NCBI RefSeq assembly: GCF_023100945.1
Contig: NZ_CP064689.1
Span: 5,190,001 to 5,254,000, forward strand
Reading direction: 5' to 3'
Origin: Bradyrhizobium sp. 200
GTDB taxonomy: Bacteria; Pseudomonadota; Alphaproteobacteria; Rhizobiales; Xanthobacteraceae
DNA length: 64,000 nt
The position numbers and the translations under genes were made by a program. Below are positions 24,758-33,696 of this stretch, piece by piece. The notes beneath the pieces were generated by a model. The model saw only the letters and a list, made by a program, of their open reading frames with translations, ran no database searches and had not been told where the DNA came from. Position 1 is the stretch's first letter; each line of letters opens with the position of its first letter.

Positions 24758-25393
24758 CTAGGTCTTTTCCCGGCGGTTCGCCGTGGCAGGCTTGGCGGCC
24801 GCACCGGGCGCAAACCCATGCAGGAACAATTCGACCGCCATATCGGCGAATTCCTGCGGACCGATCCCGCCCTCGGGATCGTACCAGGTGTAGGTGTAGT
24901 TGATGATGCCGAACAGGATCATCGTGTAGATCTTCTTGGTACGCCTGATGATCCGCCCCTCGGCATCGAGCCTGACGAGAAGATCGGTGACGATGTCGAC
25001 AAGCTGACGCTCGAGATTCTTGATGGTCTGCTGCTCGTCCTCGTTCAGAAACGACAGGTCGTGAATCAGCACGCGTTGCTCATGCGGCGACTTGGCGTTG
25101 ACCTCCACGATCGTACGAATGACATTCTGGAACTGCGTCAGCGTCGGGCCGCCCGCCGCGATAGCGGCCTCGACGCGCTCGATCATCTCCCGAATATGGG
25201 CATCCAGGATCGCAAACAGGATCGCTTCCTTGGAGTCGAAATAATGATAGAGCGCGCCGCGCGACAGCTTGCAGGCATCGGCAAGGTCGGCGATCGAGGC
25301 GCGCATGTAACCTTGAGACGAAAACAACCGCGCGGCATTGGTCAGTATGCCGAGATGGATGCCGTCGTAATTCTCAGAGCGTGTTCGCGCCAT
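24758..25393 (-). CDS. TetR/AcrR-family regulator (PaaR-like type)
   Basis: 211 residues. HTH at GILTNAARLFSSQGYMRASIADLADACKLSRGALYHYFDSKEAILFAIL; the N-terminus MARTRSENYDG and the long ligand domain resemble TetR regulators of phenylacetate and acyl-CoA catabolism. It is divergent from the FAD oxidoreductase/LIV operon; a 26-bp element between them (25547-25572) recurs in front of the Rieske operon at 39159. It is the likely repressor of both units, with an acyl- or aryl-CoA as a plausible inducer (inference). Confidence 0.9.
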   Translation of the reverse strand: MARTRSENYDGIHLGILTNAARLFSSQGYMRASIADLADACKLSRGALYHYFDSKEAILFAILDAHIREMIERVEAAIAAGGPTLTQFQNVIRTIVEVNAKSPHEQRVLIHDLSFLNEDEQQTIKNLERQLVDIVTDLLVRLDAEGRIIRRTKKIYTMILFGIINYTYTWYDPEGGIGPQEFADMAVELFLHGFAPGAAAKPATANRREKT

Positions 25394-25546
25394 CAGATGT
25401 TGCCCACTTCAATTCAGCTTTAGCTCGTATTCCCAAGGACATGCTTAGCTGATTCAGCCGCCTGTTTTCAGGTATCGACGCTGCGCCCCGCCGCCGGTCT
25501 GGCCCGGACCTGCGGCCGATCGACCATATCGTCCTTATCGCAAAAA

Positions 25547-25580
25547 ATTATTTGAACGGCCAGTCGGATTATAATATACA
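25547..25580 (+). promoter_or_regulatory. Promoter with TetR-type operator, copy T1
   Basis: An imperfect dyad centred on TTGAACGGCCAGTCGGATT (25552-25570) matches, in the same orientation to the downstream gene, the element at 39220-39245: 24 of 26 positions are identical. TTGAAC (25552-25557) and TATACA (25575-25580), 17 bases apart, make a sigma70-like promoter for the operon starting at 25641, with the dyad covering -35 and spacer. That layout suits repression. Confidence 0.65.
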
Positions 25581-25640
25581 GATTGGAATTGCTGGAGATA
25601 CCAGCCGGGTCAACCGCGCGGCATGCTTTGGGAGGTCGAA

Positions 25641-26954
25641 TTGACGGTCGTTCGTGCGGATGCTGTCGTGATCGGGGCCGGCGCGGGCGGACTTTGCGCC
25701 GCCGCGCGCCTTTCTCATGCCGGGCTTCATACCCTCGTCGTCGATGACAAGGAGCGGATCGGCGGGCGGGCCTCGGCCGAACAGATTGACGGCTTTACCG
25801 TCAATATCGGCGCGATCGCGATCGAACTGGGCGGGGTATTCGAGGAGACCTTCAATACCGTCGGTGCGCCGCTCGATATCCGCACGCCGGAGCCCGCCAG
25901 TTCCTTCTTTATCGACGGCAAGCTGATCGACGTCGGCCGCGGCGGCTGGTCGCTGCTGCTCGGGCAACTGACCAAACAGGCCTCGCGTATCCTGGAGAAA
26001 TTCGCCGACGCCCGCTCCGGCAACCTTCCCGACGGGCGGCAATCGACCGAGGACTGGCTCAAGACCTACACCAGCAACGCCTCGGTGCACGCCATCTTCC
26101 GCAACCTTTGCGCCGCGATCTTCGCCTGCAACGCCGCCGAACTGCCAGCGCGGGCTTTCCTGACCTATTTTACGAGCAAAGGCGCCTTCAAGCGCTTTGG
26201 CTTTTGCCCGCAAGGCACGATCGGCGTCTGGAATGCGCTCGGAACCGCGATCAAGCGTAATGGCGATATCTGGCTGTCGACCCCGGCTGTACAGATCCAC
26301 TCGACCGGCGGCCGTGTCGACGGCGTGACCGTCCTGCGCGATGGTCAAAGGGTACGGATCGAAACCGATCTCGTCATCAGCAATGCCGGCCCGAAGGCCA
26401 CCGTTGAACTCGGTGGTGAAGCCGCCTTCCCGCCCGCCTATGTAGAGCAGGTGCGCAACGGACTACGCCCCACCGCCAACATCGTCGTCAACATCGCAAG
26501 CCGCGAGCCGCTGATCTCCCATCCCGGCATTGTGACCTTCGGCAAGACGCGTCGGCTGTGCAACATGGCAAACCTAACGGCCACCTGCCCCGAACTCGCG
26601 CCACCTGGTTGGCATCTCTATGTCGCTTATGCGGTGCCGATCCCGGCGCTCGGCGATTTCGATTCCGACGCTGAGGTCGAACTCGCGCTGATGGATTTGC
26701 GCGAGCAGTTCCCGAACTTTGCCCAGGCTAAAATCCTGTCGATCCGCGTCATGCGCGACGACTGGCCGGCGCAACGTAGCTGCGCCGGATACGACCTGCC
26801 GCGCGAGACCGGCATCGACGGCCTGTGGTGCGTTGGTGACGCTGTGAAGCAATACGGCAATGGCGGTACGCAGGCCTGCGCCGAAACCGCGAAAATCGTC
26901 ACCGATGCGATCCTCGCGCAGCGGCCGCGCGTACCCCAGGCCGGTCGGGTGTGA
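25641..26954 (+). CDS. FAD-dependent oxidoreductase, phytoene-desaturase/amine-oxidase-like
   Basis: 437 residues. N-terminal Rossmann motif AVVIGAGAGGLCAAARLSHAG followed by VVDDKERIGGRAS, then C-terminal IDGLWCVGDAVKQYGNGGTQACAETAKIV, the second FAD motif of the phytoene desaturase/amine oxidase group. No transmembrane segment is evident. The TTG at 25641 is chosen because GGGAGG lies at 25630-25635; an ATG at 25623 precedes that site. First gene of an operon with livFG, acyl-CoA synthetase, livHM and a binding protein; a redox step on an imported acid is likely but the substrate is unknown. Confidence 0.8.
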   Translation: MTVVRADAVVIGAGAGGLCAAARLSHAGLHTLVVDDKERIGGRASAEQIDGFTVNIGAIAIELGGVFEETFNTVGAPLDIRTPEPASSFFIDGKLIDVGRGGWSLLLGQLTKQASRILEKFADARSGNLPDGRQSTEDWLKTYTSNASVHAIFRNLCAAIFACNAAELPARAFLTYFTSKGAFKRFGFCPQGTIGVWNALGTAIKRNGDIWLSTPAVQIHSTGGRVDGVTVLRDGQRVRIETDLVISNAGPKATVELGGEAAFPPAYVEQVRNGLRPTANIVVNIASREPLISHPGIVTFGKTRRLCNMANLTATCPELAPPGWHLYVAYAVPIPALGDFDSDAEVELALMDLREQFPNFAQAKILSIRVMRDDWPAQRSCAGYDLPRETGIDGLWCVGDAVKQYGNGGTQACAETAKIVTDAILAQRPRVPQAGRV

Positions 26955-26959
26955 GAGCG

Positions 26960-27814
26960 ATGCCAACAACGCTCCCGACAAAAGCGACATTTGAGAGCGC
27001 GCAGTCAGCACCTGACCCGTCATGCCTGCTCGAATTCCGCAACATCCGCATCGTCTATGACAACGCTATTGAGGCGATCCGCGACGTCAGCATTGCGGTT
27101 CCCGAAGGCGGCATCGTCGCTCTGCTCGGCTCCAACGGCGCCGGCAAGTCGACATTGCTGAAGGCGATGTCCGGAATTCTCTACACCGAGGAAGGTGCGA
27201 TCGAGAACGGCTCGATCCGGTTCCGAAATGAGGACGTCCACCATCTAGCGCCCGATGAGTTGGTGCGGCGCGGCATCGTGAAGGTGCCCGAAGGCCGCCG
27301 CGTATTTCCGGCGCTGACCATTGACGAAAACCTGCAGATGGGCGGCTACACCAGGACCACAGCCGAAGCGCGTGAGCGGCGCGAAAAAGTGTTCGCGCTG
27401 TTCCCGCGCCTGTTCGAACGGCGCGACCAGATCGCAGGCTACATGTCCGGCGGCGAGCAGCAGATGCTGGCGATCGGCCGCGCCCTGATGACCGATCCCG
27501 TGCTGCTGGCGCTCGATGAGCCGTCGTTGGGCCTCGCGCCGCTCATCATCGACCGGATCTATGAGGTGATCGCCAAGCTCCGTGACGAGATGAAGATGAC
27601 CGTGCTGCTGGTCGAGCAGAATGCGCAGCGAGCGCTCGATATCGCAGACTACGGGTACATCCTCGAGACCGGGCGCGTCGTTCTCGACGGCTCGGCGAAA
27701 AAGCTCGCCGCGAACGAGGACGTGCAGGAATTCTATCTCGGCGTCTCCAATTCAGGGCGCAAGAGCCTGCGCGACGTCAAGCATTACAAGCGGCGCAAGC
27801 GGTGGCTGTCGTGA
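26960..27814 (+). CDS. livF: LIV-type ABC transporter ATPase LivF
   Basis: 284 residues, ATPase of a branched-chain amino acid/carboxylate-type importer. Walker A GSNGAGKST, signature YMSGGEQQMLAIGRAL, Walker B LLALDEPSLGLAP, H-loop region VLLVEQNAQRAL. The tail after YLGVSNSG (RKSLRDVKHYKRRKRWLS) is a basic extension. ATG at 26960; a GTG at 26951 overlaps the preceding stop and is an alternative. In this setting LIV-type systems commonly import aromatic or dicarboxylic acids. Confidence 0.9.
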   Translation: MPTTLPTKATFESAQSAPDPSCLLEFRNIRIVYDNAIEAIRDVSIAVPEGGIVALLGSNGAGKSTLLKAMSGILYTEEGAIENGSIRFRNEDVHHLAPDELVRRGIVKVPEGRRVFPALTIDENLQMGGYTRTTAEARERREKVFALFPRLFERRDQIAGYMSGGEQQMLAIGRALMTDPVLLALDEPSLGLAPLIIDRIYEVIAKLRDEMKMTVLLVEQNAQRALDIADYGYILETGRVVLDGSAKKLAANEDVQEFYLGVSNSGRKSLRDVKHYKRRKRWLS

Positions 27815-28605
27815 CACCCCTGCTCAGGATAGAAAACCTCAGCAAGCGTTTTGGCGGCCTGCAGGCGGTCGCCGATGTCAGCCTTGCCGTAACATCAGGC
27901 GAAATCTGCAGCGTGATCGGTCCGAACGGCGCCGGCAAGACCACGCTGTTCAACATGATCTCCGGCGTGCTGCGGCCAAGCGGCGGCCGCATCCTGTTCG
28001 ACGGCATCGATCTTGCGGCCGTCTCGCCGTCGCGGTTCGCGGGAATCGGGATCGGGCGGACGTTTCAGAACCTCGCGCTGTTCAAACACGGCACGGTGGT
28101 CGAGAACATCCTGACCGGCCGGCACACGCATCTGCGCTCCAACGTGCTGGATGCCGTGATCTTCTTCGGCCGAACCCGGCGCGAGGAGATCGCGGCACGA
28201 CAGCGCGTCGAGCACATCGTCGAATTCCTCGAGATCGAGCATATCCGTGACGCCATCGTCGGAACGCTGTCCTACGGCCAGCAAAAGCGCGTCGAACTGG
28301 CGCGGGCACTCGCCTGCGAGCCGAAACTGCTGCTGCTCGACGAAATGGTGTCTGGCATGAATCAGGAAGAGACCGAGGACATCGCGCGCTTTGTCTTGGA
28401 CATCCGCGACGAACTCGGCATCACCGTATTGATGATCGAGCACGAGATGCGGATCGTGATGGATATCTCCGACCGCGTTCATGTCCTGAATTTCGGGCGC
28501 AAGATCGCCGAAGGCGCGCCGGCCGAAGTGCGGCGCGACCCTGCGGTGACGGAAGCCTATCTCGGCGGCCATCGCGCGGAACCCGTAGCACAGGCGGAGG
28601 CGTGA
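27802..28605 (+). CDS. livG: LIV-type ABC transporter ATPase LivG
   Basis: 267 residues. Walker A GPNGAGKTT, LFNMISGVLRPSGG, GRTFQNLALF, signature TLSYGQQKRVELARAL, Walker B LLLLDEMVSGMNQEE and LMIEHEMRIVMDISDRVHVLNFG. GTG start at 27802 overlaps livF; a GTG at 27811 would give a four-base GTGA overlap. It pairs with LivF on the cytoplasmic side of LivHM (30536, 31410). Confidence 0.9.
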   Translation: MAVVTPLLRIENLSKRFGGLQAVADVSLAVTSGEICSVIGPNGAGKTTLFNMISGVLRPSGGRILFDGIDLAAVSPSRFAGIGIGRTFQNLALFKHGTVVENILTGRHTHLRSNVLDAVIFFGRTRREEIAARQRVEHIVEFLEIEHIRDAIVGTLSYGQQKRVELARALACEPKLLLLDEMVSGMNQEETEDIARFVLDIRDELGITVLMIEHEMRIVMDISDRVHVLNFGRKIAEGAPAEVRRDPAVTEAYLGGHRAEPVAQAEA

Positions 28606-30536
28606 TGTCGGCACTCGAGAGCCTGCGCACCGAGCATCCACCGATGCAATCGAGCTCCACGCGTACGTCGTCTGCGTCCGCCGGATCGCTGCGGACCGCG
28701 CTGAAGAACGCCGCGATCACCATTCCCCAACTGCTTCGCCAGCGCGCCGCGATGCACGGCGACCAGCTCGCGCTGCGCGAAAAGGAATACGGCATCTGGA
28801 ATCCCTATTCCTGGAGTCACTATTACGAGACTTCGCGTTCCGTTGCCCTCGGCCTGCTCGCGCTCGGCCTCAAGCCGGGCGACCGCGTCGCCATCGCCGG
28901 CGAGAACACGCCGGAATGGTTTTACGCCGATCTCGGCGTCCAGATGATCGGTGCGGTCGCGGTCGGCATCTATCCGACCAATCCCTGGGTCGAGCTGCAA
29001 TACATCGTCCGTCACTCCGGCGCGCGGGTCGTCATATCAGGCGATCAGGAACAGACCGACAAGGTACTCGACGCGCTGGCCAATAATGGCGGCCTGCCGG
29101 CGCTCGAAGCCATCGTCTGCGTCGACATGAAGGGCCTCCGGCACTACCGGCAATCGGAACTGATGTCGTTCGAAGCGCTTTGCCAACGCGGCAGAGCCTA
29201 TGCACTCCAAAAACCCGATGCCAATGCGACTCTCGATCGGCTGATTTCGCAGGCGTCGCCCGACGACGTCTCCATCCTGGTCTATACGTCAGGCACGACC
29301 GGCCCACCCAAGGGCGCGATGCTGACGCACCGCAACCTGGTCTATGCCGCCTACATCTACGCCGAAGCCGTCGCGATCGCCGACAAGCCGTTCGAGGCCG
29401 TGAGCTACCTGCCGCTGTGTCACGTGGCCGAGCGCTGCTATGGCGAGGTGACGCATCTGGTGCTCGGCGGCACCGTCAGCTTTGCGGAATCGATCGACAC
29501 CGTCGCGCTCAATATCCGCGAAATCGCGCCGACGTTCTTCGTCGGTGTTCCCCGCATCTACGAAAAGCTCCAGCAGGGTTTTCTGTTCCGGCTCGGCGAA
29601 AGCGGCAGGCTGCGCCAGCGCTTCGTCAAGACCTGCTTTGCCTGGGGCCGCAAGCTGTCGGACCGTCGGCAGGCCGGGACCACGACATGGCTCGACCGCC
29701 TAAGCTATGCGCTGCTCTATGTTCTCCTGTTTCGCAACATCCAGCGTCACCTCGGCTTCGCCCGCAGCCGTCACCGCCTCTGTGCCGGGGCGTCGATCTC
29801 GCCGGAGACGCTACGTTTCTTCGACATCGTTGGCCGCCCGGTCTCGCAGGGTTATGGGCTGACCGAGAGCGGCGGGGTTGCCTTTATCCAGACCGAAAGC
29901 CATCACCGGCTCGGCGGCTGCGGCCTGCCCCTGCTCCACACCGAATGGAAGATCGACAGCGATGGCGAGATCCTGCTGCGCAATCCAGGCGTCTTCAAAG
30001 GTTATTTCCTCGACGAAAAGGCTTCGGCCGCAACGCTCGATTCCGCCGGCTGGCTGCGCACCGGCGATATCGTCGAGGTTCTGGACAATGGCGAGATCAC
30101 CGTGGTCGACCGCAAGAAGGCGATCATCATCACCGCCGGCGGCAAGAACATCGCGCCTTCAGAGATCGAGAACGCGCTGAAGGACTCTGAGTTCCTCAAG
30201 GAAGCGATCGTGGTCGGAGAGGCCAAGAAATATCTCGGCGCAATCATCCAGGTCGACTTCGACAATGTCGGGCGCTGGGCGCGCGACAAGGCCTTGCCCT
30301 ATACCAATTACAAGTCGCTATCGCAGCTCCCCGAAGTGCACGAGTTGGTCGAGCGCATCGTCAACGAGACCAACAAGCGCTTCGCCCGCGTCGAAAACAT
30401 TCGCCGTTTCGCCATCCTCGAAAAGGAGCTCGATCACGACGACGGCGAGCTGACCGCCACGCAAAAGGTGCGCCGCGCCATGATCGAGAAGAAGTTCGCG
30501 CGCGAACTCGCCATCATCTACCAGGCGGAGGGCTGA
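28605..30536 (+). CDS. Long-chain-type acyl-CoA synthetase
   Basis: 643 residues, AMP-forming synthetase of the eukaryote-like/FadD15 type. Seen: ILVYTSGTTGPPKGAMLTHRN (phosphate loop near residue 220), YLPLCHVAER, FFVGVPRIYEKL, SQGYGLTESGGVAF, GWLRTGDIVEVLDNGEI and DRKKAIIITAGGKNIAPSEIEN. It sits between livG and livH with a one-base overlap to livH, so uptake and CoA activation are produced together. ATG at 28605 overlaps the livG stop (TGATG). Substrate not predictable; aromatic or branched acids are as likely as fatty acids here. Confidence 0.88.
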   Translation: MSALESLRTEHPPMQSSSTRTSSASAGSLRTALKNAAITIPQLLRQRAAMHGDQLALREKEYGIWNPYSWSHYYETSRSVALGLLALGLKPGDRVAIAGENTPEWFYADLGVQMIGAVAVGIYPTNPWVELQYIVRHSGARVVISGDQEQTDKVLDALANNGGLPALEAIVCVDMKGLRHYRQSELMSFEALCQRGRAYALQKPDANATLDRLISQASPDDVSILVYTSGTTGPPKGAMLTHRNLVYAAYIYAEAVAIADKPFEAVSYLPLCHVAERCYGEVTHLVLGGTVSFAESIDTVALNIREIAPTFFVGVPRIYEKLQQGFLFRLGESGRLRQRFVKTCFAWGRKLSDRRQAGTTTWLDRLSYALLYVLLFRNIQRHLGFARSRHRLCAGASISPETLRFFDIVGRPVSQGYGLTESGGVAFIQTESHHRLGGCGLPLLHTEWKIDSDGEILLRNPGVFKGYFLDEKASAATLDSAGWLRTGDIVEVLDNGEITVVDRKKAIIITAGGKNIAPSEIENALKDSEFLKEAIVVGEAKKYLGAIIQVDFDNVGRWARDKALPYTNYKSLSQLPEVHELVERIVNETNKRFARVENIRRFAILEKELDHDDGELTATQKVRRAMIEKKFARELAIIYQAEG

Positions 30537-31408
30537 TGCAGTATTTCATCCAGCTCATAATATCCGGCCTTGCGATCGGCGCCATCTATGGCCTGATCGC
30601 GATGGGCTTTGCGGTGATCTACAAATCCACCGGCCTGGTCAATTTCGCGCAAGGCGAAATGACCATGATCACGGCCTATATCGCCTGGACCATTTCGACC
30701 ACGGTCAGCGGCAATGTGTTTGTCGTGGCGCTCGGCGCTATCCTCGCGGCTGTTATGCTCGGCCTCGTCATCGAGCGCGTGGTGATGCGTCCGATGCTGG
30801 GCGAACCGGTCTTTGCCATCGTCATGGTAACCATCGGCCTGGCAGTGATCCTGCGCTCGTCGATCAATTTTATCTGGGACGCCTATCCGCATGGTCTCGA
30901 CGTTGGCTTCGGCCGCACCATTGTGCGTATCGGCACAATCGGGGTGCGGACGGGGCAAATTGCGGTCATCGTCACACTTCTGGCGCTGCTCGCCGCGATC
31001 TGGGCGTTCTTTCGTTACAGCAAGATCGGCGTCGCGATGCGCGCCGTCGCCGCCGACGATCGCACCGCGCTCCTGATGGGCATCAGCGCCACCAGGGTTC
31101 ATGCCCTCGCCTGGGCAGCTTCATCCGTCATCGCCGGAATCGGCGGCGTGTTCTTTGCGCTGTCCTACGATCTCTCGCCGGCGATGTTCCAGCTCGGGCT
31201 GAAGGCGTTTCCGGCGACCATCCTGGGCGGCCTCGACGCCGTGCTCGGATCCGGCCTCGGCGGCCTCCTGATCGGCATCACCGAAAATCTCGCCGGCGGC
31301 TATGTCGGCTCCGGCATGAAGGAGGTCGCGGGCTTTGCGATGATCATCGTGGTGCTGATGATCCGCCCGTTTGGCATCTTCGGCGAACGCGATATCGAGA
31401 GGGTTTGA
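30536..31408 (+). CDS. livH: LIV-type ABC transporter permease LivH
   Basis: 290 residues, about eight hydrophobic segments. Seen: GLAIGAIYGLIAMGFAVIYKSTGLVNFAQGEM (family N-terminal block), VTIGLAVILRS, SKIGVAMRAVAADDRTALLMGI (cytoplasmic coupling loop) and KAFPATILGGLDAVLGSGLGGLLIGI. Start overlaps the synthetase stop (TGATG). Confidence 0.92.
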   Translation: MQYFIQLIISGLAIGAIYGLIAMGFAVIYKSTGLVNFAQGEMTMITAYIAWTISTTVSGNVFVVALGAILAAVMLGLVIERVVMRPMLGEPVFAIVMVTIGLAVILRSSINFIWDAYPHGLDVGFGRTIVRIGTIGVRTGQIAVIVTLLALLAAIWAFFRYSKIGVAMRAVAADDRTALLMGISATRVHALAWAASSVIAGIGGVFFALSYDLSPAMFQLGLKAFPATILGGLDAVLGSGLGGLLIGITENLAGGYVGSGMKEVAGFAMIIVVLMIRPFGIFGERDIERV

Positions 31409-31409
31409 G

Positions 31410-32456
31410 ATGCGCACCGGAGATTTCAAGCAAACCTACGGCGAACTCGTAACCCTCGTTGACTCTCCGCCGGTCTGGCTATGGTCGGCGCTGCTGGTCG
31501 CAGGCCTGATCGCAGCGCCCTTCGTGCTGAACTCCTATGCACTGTCGTTCCTGATGATCATCATGATTACGGTGGTCGGCGCGCTAGGCTTGAACATCCT
31601 GACCGGCTACACCGGCCTGATCTCGCTCGGCCATGTCGGCTTTCTCGTCACTGGCGCTTACGCCTATGCGGTGCTGGTTTCCAAATATCAGATGCATCCG
31701 CTGGTCGGCTTCCTTGGCGCGGGCGTGGTACCGGCGCTCGCCAGCCTCATCGTCGGCGCGCCGTCGCTGCGGCTGAAGGGGCTTTATCTCGCGATCACCA
31801 CGCTGGCGTTTTCCTTCATCATCAACACCGTGATCCTGGAAGCGCGGTGGCTGACCAACGGCGCCCGTGGCATTTCGGTGCAGCGGCCGGAGATTTTCGG
31901 CCTCAGCTTCGAGGGCGATGCCGCCTTCACCTATCTTTGCCTCGGCTTTGCCGTGTTCACGCTGTTTGCCACGCTCAACATCCGTCGCAGCCGCGTCGGC
32001 CGCGCCTTTGTCGCGATTCGCGATAACGACACCGCCGCCCGGGTCATGGGCATCAATCTGCACGCCTACAAGCTGTTCGCCTTCGTCACCTCCGCCTTCA
32101 TCACCGGCCTTTCGGGCGCGCTTTACGGCATCTATTTGTCCTTTGTCAGCGTCGAAGGCTTTCCGTTCCTGCTCTCTATCGAGGCGCTGGCGATCCTGAT
32201 CGTCGGCGGGCTCGGCTCAGCGCTCGGCGCCGTACTCGGCACCATCCTGATCGTGCTGCTGCCAGAAGCGACGCGGCTGGTATTCAGCCTGTTCAGCGCT
32301 CAGATGGACGCGATGTTCACGACCGGTGCGCAGGAGCTGAAGAGCATGCTCTATGGCCTCGTCATCATCATGTTCCTGCGCTTCCAGCCGCGCGGCCTGG
32401 TCGGCGCCTGGCACGACATCCGGCGAATATGGGTGAACTGGCCGCTTCGTTACTAA
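31410..32456 (+). CDS. livM: LIV-type ABC transporter permease LivM
   Basis: 348 residues, multiple membrane segments. Seen: LGLNILTGYTGLISLGHVGFLVTGAYAYAVL (family signature), GLYLAITTLAFSFIINTVI, SRVGRAFVAIRDNDTAARVMGINLHAYKLFAFVTSAFI and EALAILIVGGLGSALGAVLGT. ATG at 31410, immediately after the livH stop. Forms the channel with LivH. Confidence 0.92.
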   Translation: MRTGDFKQTYGELVTLVDSPPVWLWSALLVAGLIAAPFVLNSYALSFLMIIMITVVGALGLNILTGYTGLISLGHVGFLVTGAYAYAVLVSKYQMHPLVGFLGAGVVPALASLIVGAPSLRLKGLYLAITTLAFSFIINTVILEARWLTNGARGISVQRPEIFGLSFEGDAAFTYLCLGFAVFTLFATLNIRRSRVGRAFVAIRDNDTAARVMGINLHAYKLFAFVTSAFITGLSGALYGIYLSFVSVEGFPFLLSIEALAILIVGGLGSALGAVLGTILIVLLPEATRLVFSLFSAQMDAMFTTGAQELKSMLYGLVIIMFLRFQPRGLVGAWHDIRRIWVNWPLRY

Positions 32457-32488
32457 CCAGAAAAGAAATCAAGCAGGAGGAGGAAACA

Positions 32489-33649
32489 ATGATCAAATAT
32501 CTGGCGACCGCGTCGCTGTTACTCGCGGGCACGTATCTTTCGACCGGCCCAGCGCTGGCCGCCGACCCTGGAATCACCGACACCGAAATCGTGATCGGAG
32601 ACGTCGAGCCCCTGACCGGTCCGCCGGCACTGCTCGGCGTCGCCGCATCGATCGGCCACAAGATCGCGATTGCCGAAGCCAATGCCGCCGGTGGCATCAA
32701 CGGCCGCAAGATAAAATATGTGCTGGAAGACGACGGCTATGTCACGGCCCGCACCATCCAGGGCGTCAAGAAGGTAACCGACGTCGACAAGGCCTTCGCG
32801 TTGCTCGGCATCTCAGGCTCGGGACAGTCCATCGCCGTGATGCCGCTATTGGAAAAGGCCGGCATCCCCACCGTGATCGACGTGGCGCCGGTCAAATTCC
32901 TCTGGGAGCCGCCACGCAAGAACGTGTTCGTGGTCGGGCAATCCTATGAGGAAGGCATCATCCACCTTGTCAATTATCTCGCCGACAAGAACCCCGGCAA
33001 GAAATGGGGCCTGATCACCCAGGACGATGATTACGGCATCACCGTGCGCGACGGCTTCGATACCGTCGTCAAGGCCAAGAAGCTCAACGTGGTCTACAGC
33101 GGCAACTACAAGAAGGGCCAGCAAGATTTCTCGTCCGACATGCTGCAATTGAAGGATTCCGGCGCCGAAGTGTTTCTGGCCGGCGGCATCATCGGTGAGA
33201 ACATCGCGATGATGAAGGAGCTGGAGAAGCTCAACATCAAGCCGGTGGTCGGTATCTTCTGGCCCGGACGGGTCGAGCCGGTGCTGAAACTGATGGGACC
33301 GGCCGGCGACGGCATCTATGCGGTCGACTATGTCGAGCCGTTCGCAGGCGCCGCCGGCAAGGCCTTCCTCGAAAAGGCCAAGGGACTGCTGCCGGAAGCC
33401 GAGATGAAAGGCGTTAACCGCTATTCGATGACCGGCTATGCCGCCGCCAAGGTCTTGATCTCCGCGATCGAACGCTGCGGCAAGCAGCCGACGTGGGCCT
33501 GCACCATCACTGAACTGGAAAAGACCAAGAATGTCGAAACCGGCATCATGGCGCCGATCAGCTTCGGACCCGGGGTCCGCTTCTCGAACCAGAAACTGCA
33601 GATCATGCAGTCCGAGTTCTCGACGCTGAGCTTCAAGCCGGTGAATTGA
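32489..33649 (+). CDS. LIV-type ABC transporter substrate-binding protein
   Basis: 386 residues, periplasmic binding protein type I. Signal peptide MIKYLATASLLLAGTYLSTG with likely cleavage after PALA. Seen: PGITDTEIVIGDVEPLTGPP, AEANAAGGINGRKIKYVLEDDGY, VFVVGQSYEEG, DDDYGITVRDGFD and AEVFLAGGIIGENIAMMKEL. A strong GGAGGAGGAA site precedes the ATG. Last gene of the operon starting at 25641; ligand class probably a hydrophobic or aromatic carboxylate judging by neighbours. Confidence 0.92.
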   Translation: MIKYLATASLLLAGTYLSTGPALAADPGITDTEIVIGDVEPLTGPPALLGVAASIGHKIAIAEANAAGGINGRKIKYVLEDDGYVTARTIQGVKKVTDVDKAFALLGISGSGQSIAVMPLLEKAGIPTVIDVAPVKFLWEPPRKNVFVVGQSYEEGIIHLVNYLADKNPGKKWGLITQDDDYGITVRDGFDTVVKAKKLNVVYSGNYKKGQQDFSSDMLQLKDSGAEVFLAGGIIGENIAMMKELEKLNIKPVVGIFWPGRVEPVLKLMGPAGDGIYAVDYVEPFAGAAGKAFLEKAKGLLPEAEMKGVNRYSMTGYAAAKVLISAIERCGKQPTWACTITELEKTKNVETGIMAPISFGPGVRFSNQKLQIMQSEFSTLSFKPVN

Positions 33650-33653
33650 ACAA

Positions 33654-33668
33654 CCAGCGCGATGCTGG
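33654..33668. terminator. Possible hairpin between converging operons
   Basis: CCAGC (33654-33658) and GCTGG (33664-33668) form a 5-bp stem with a 5-base loop just after the binding-protein stop and before the converging dehydrogenase stop at 33697. No T tract follows; low confidence. Confidence 0.25.
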
Positions 33669-33696
33669 CCGGCACCCGACGCACCGGTCAGCCGCC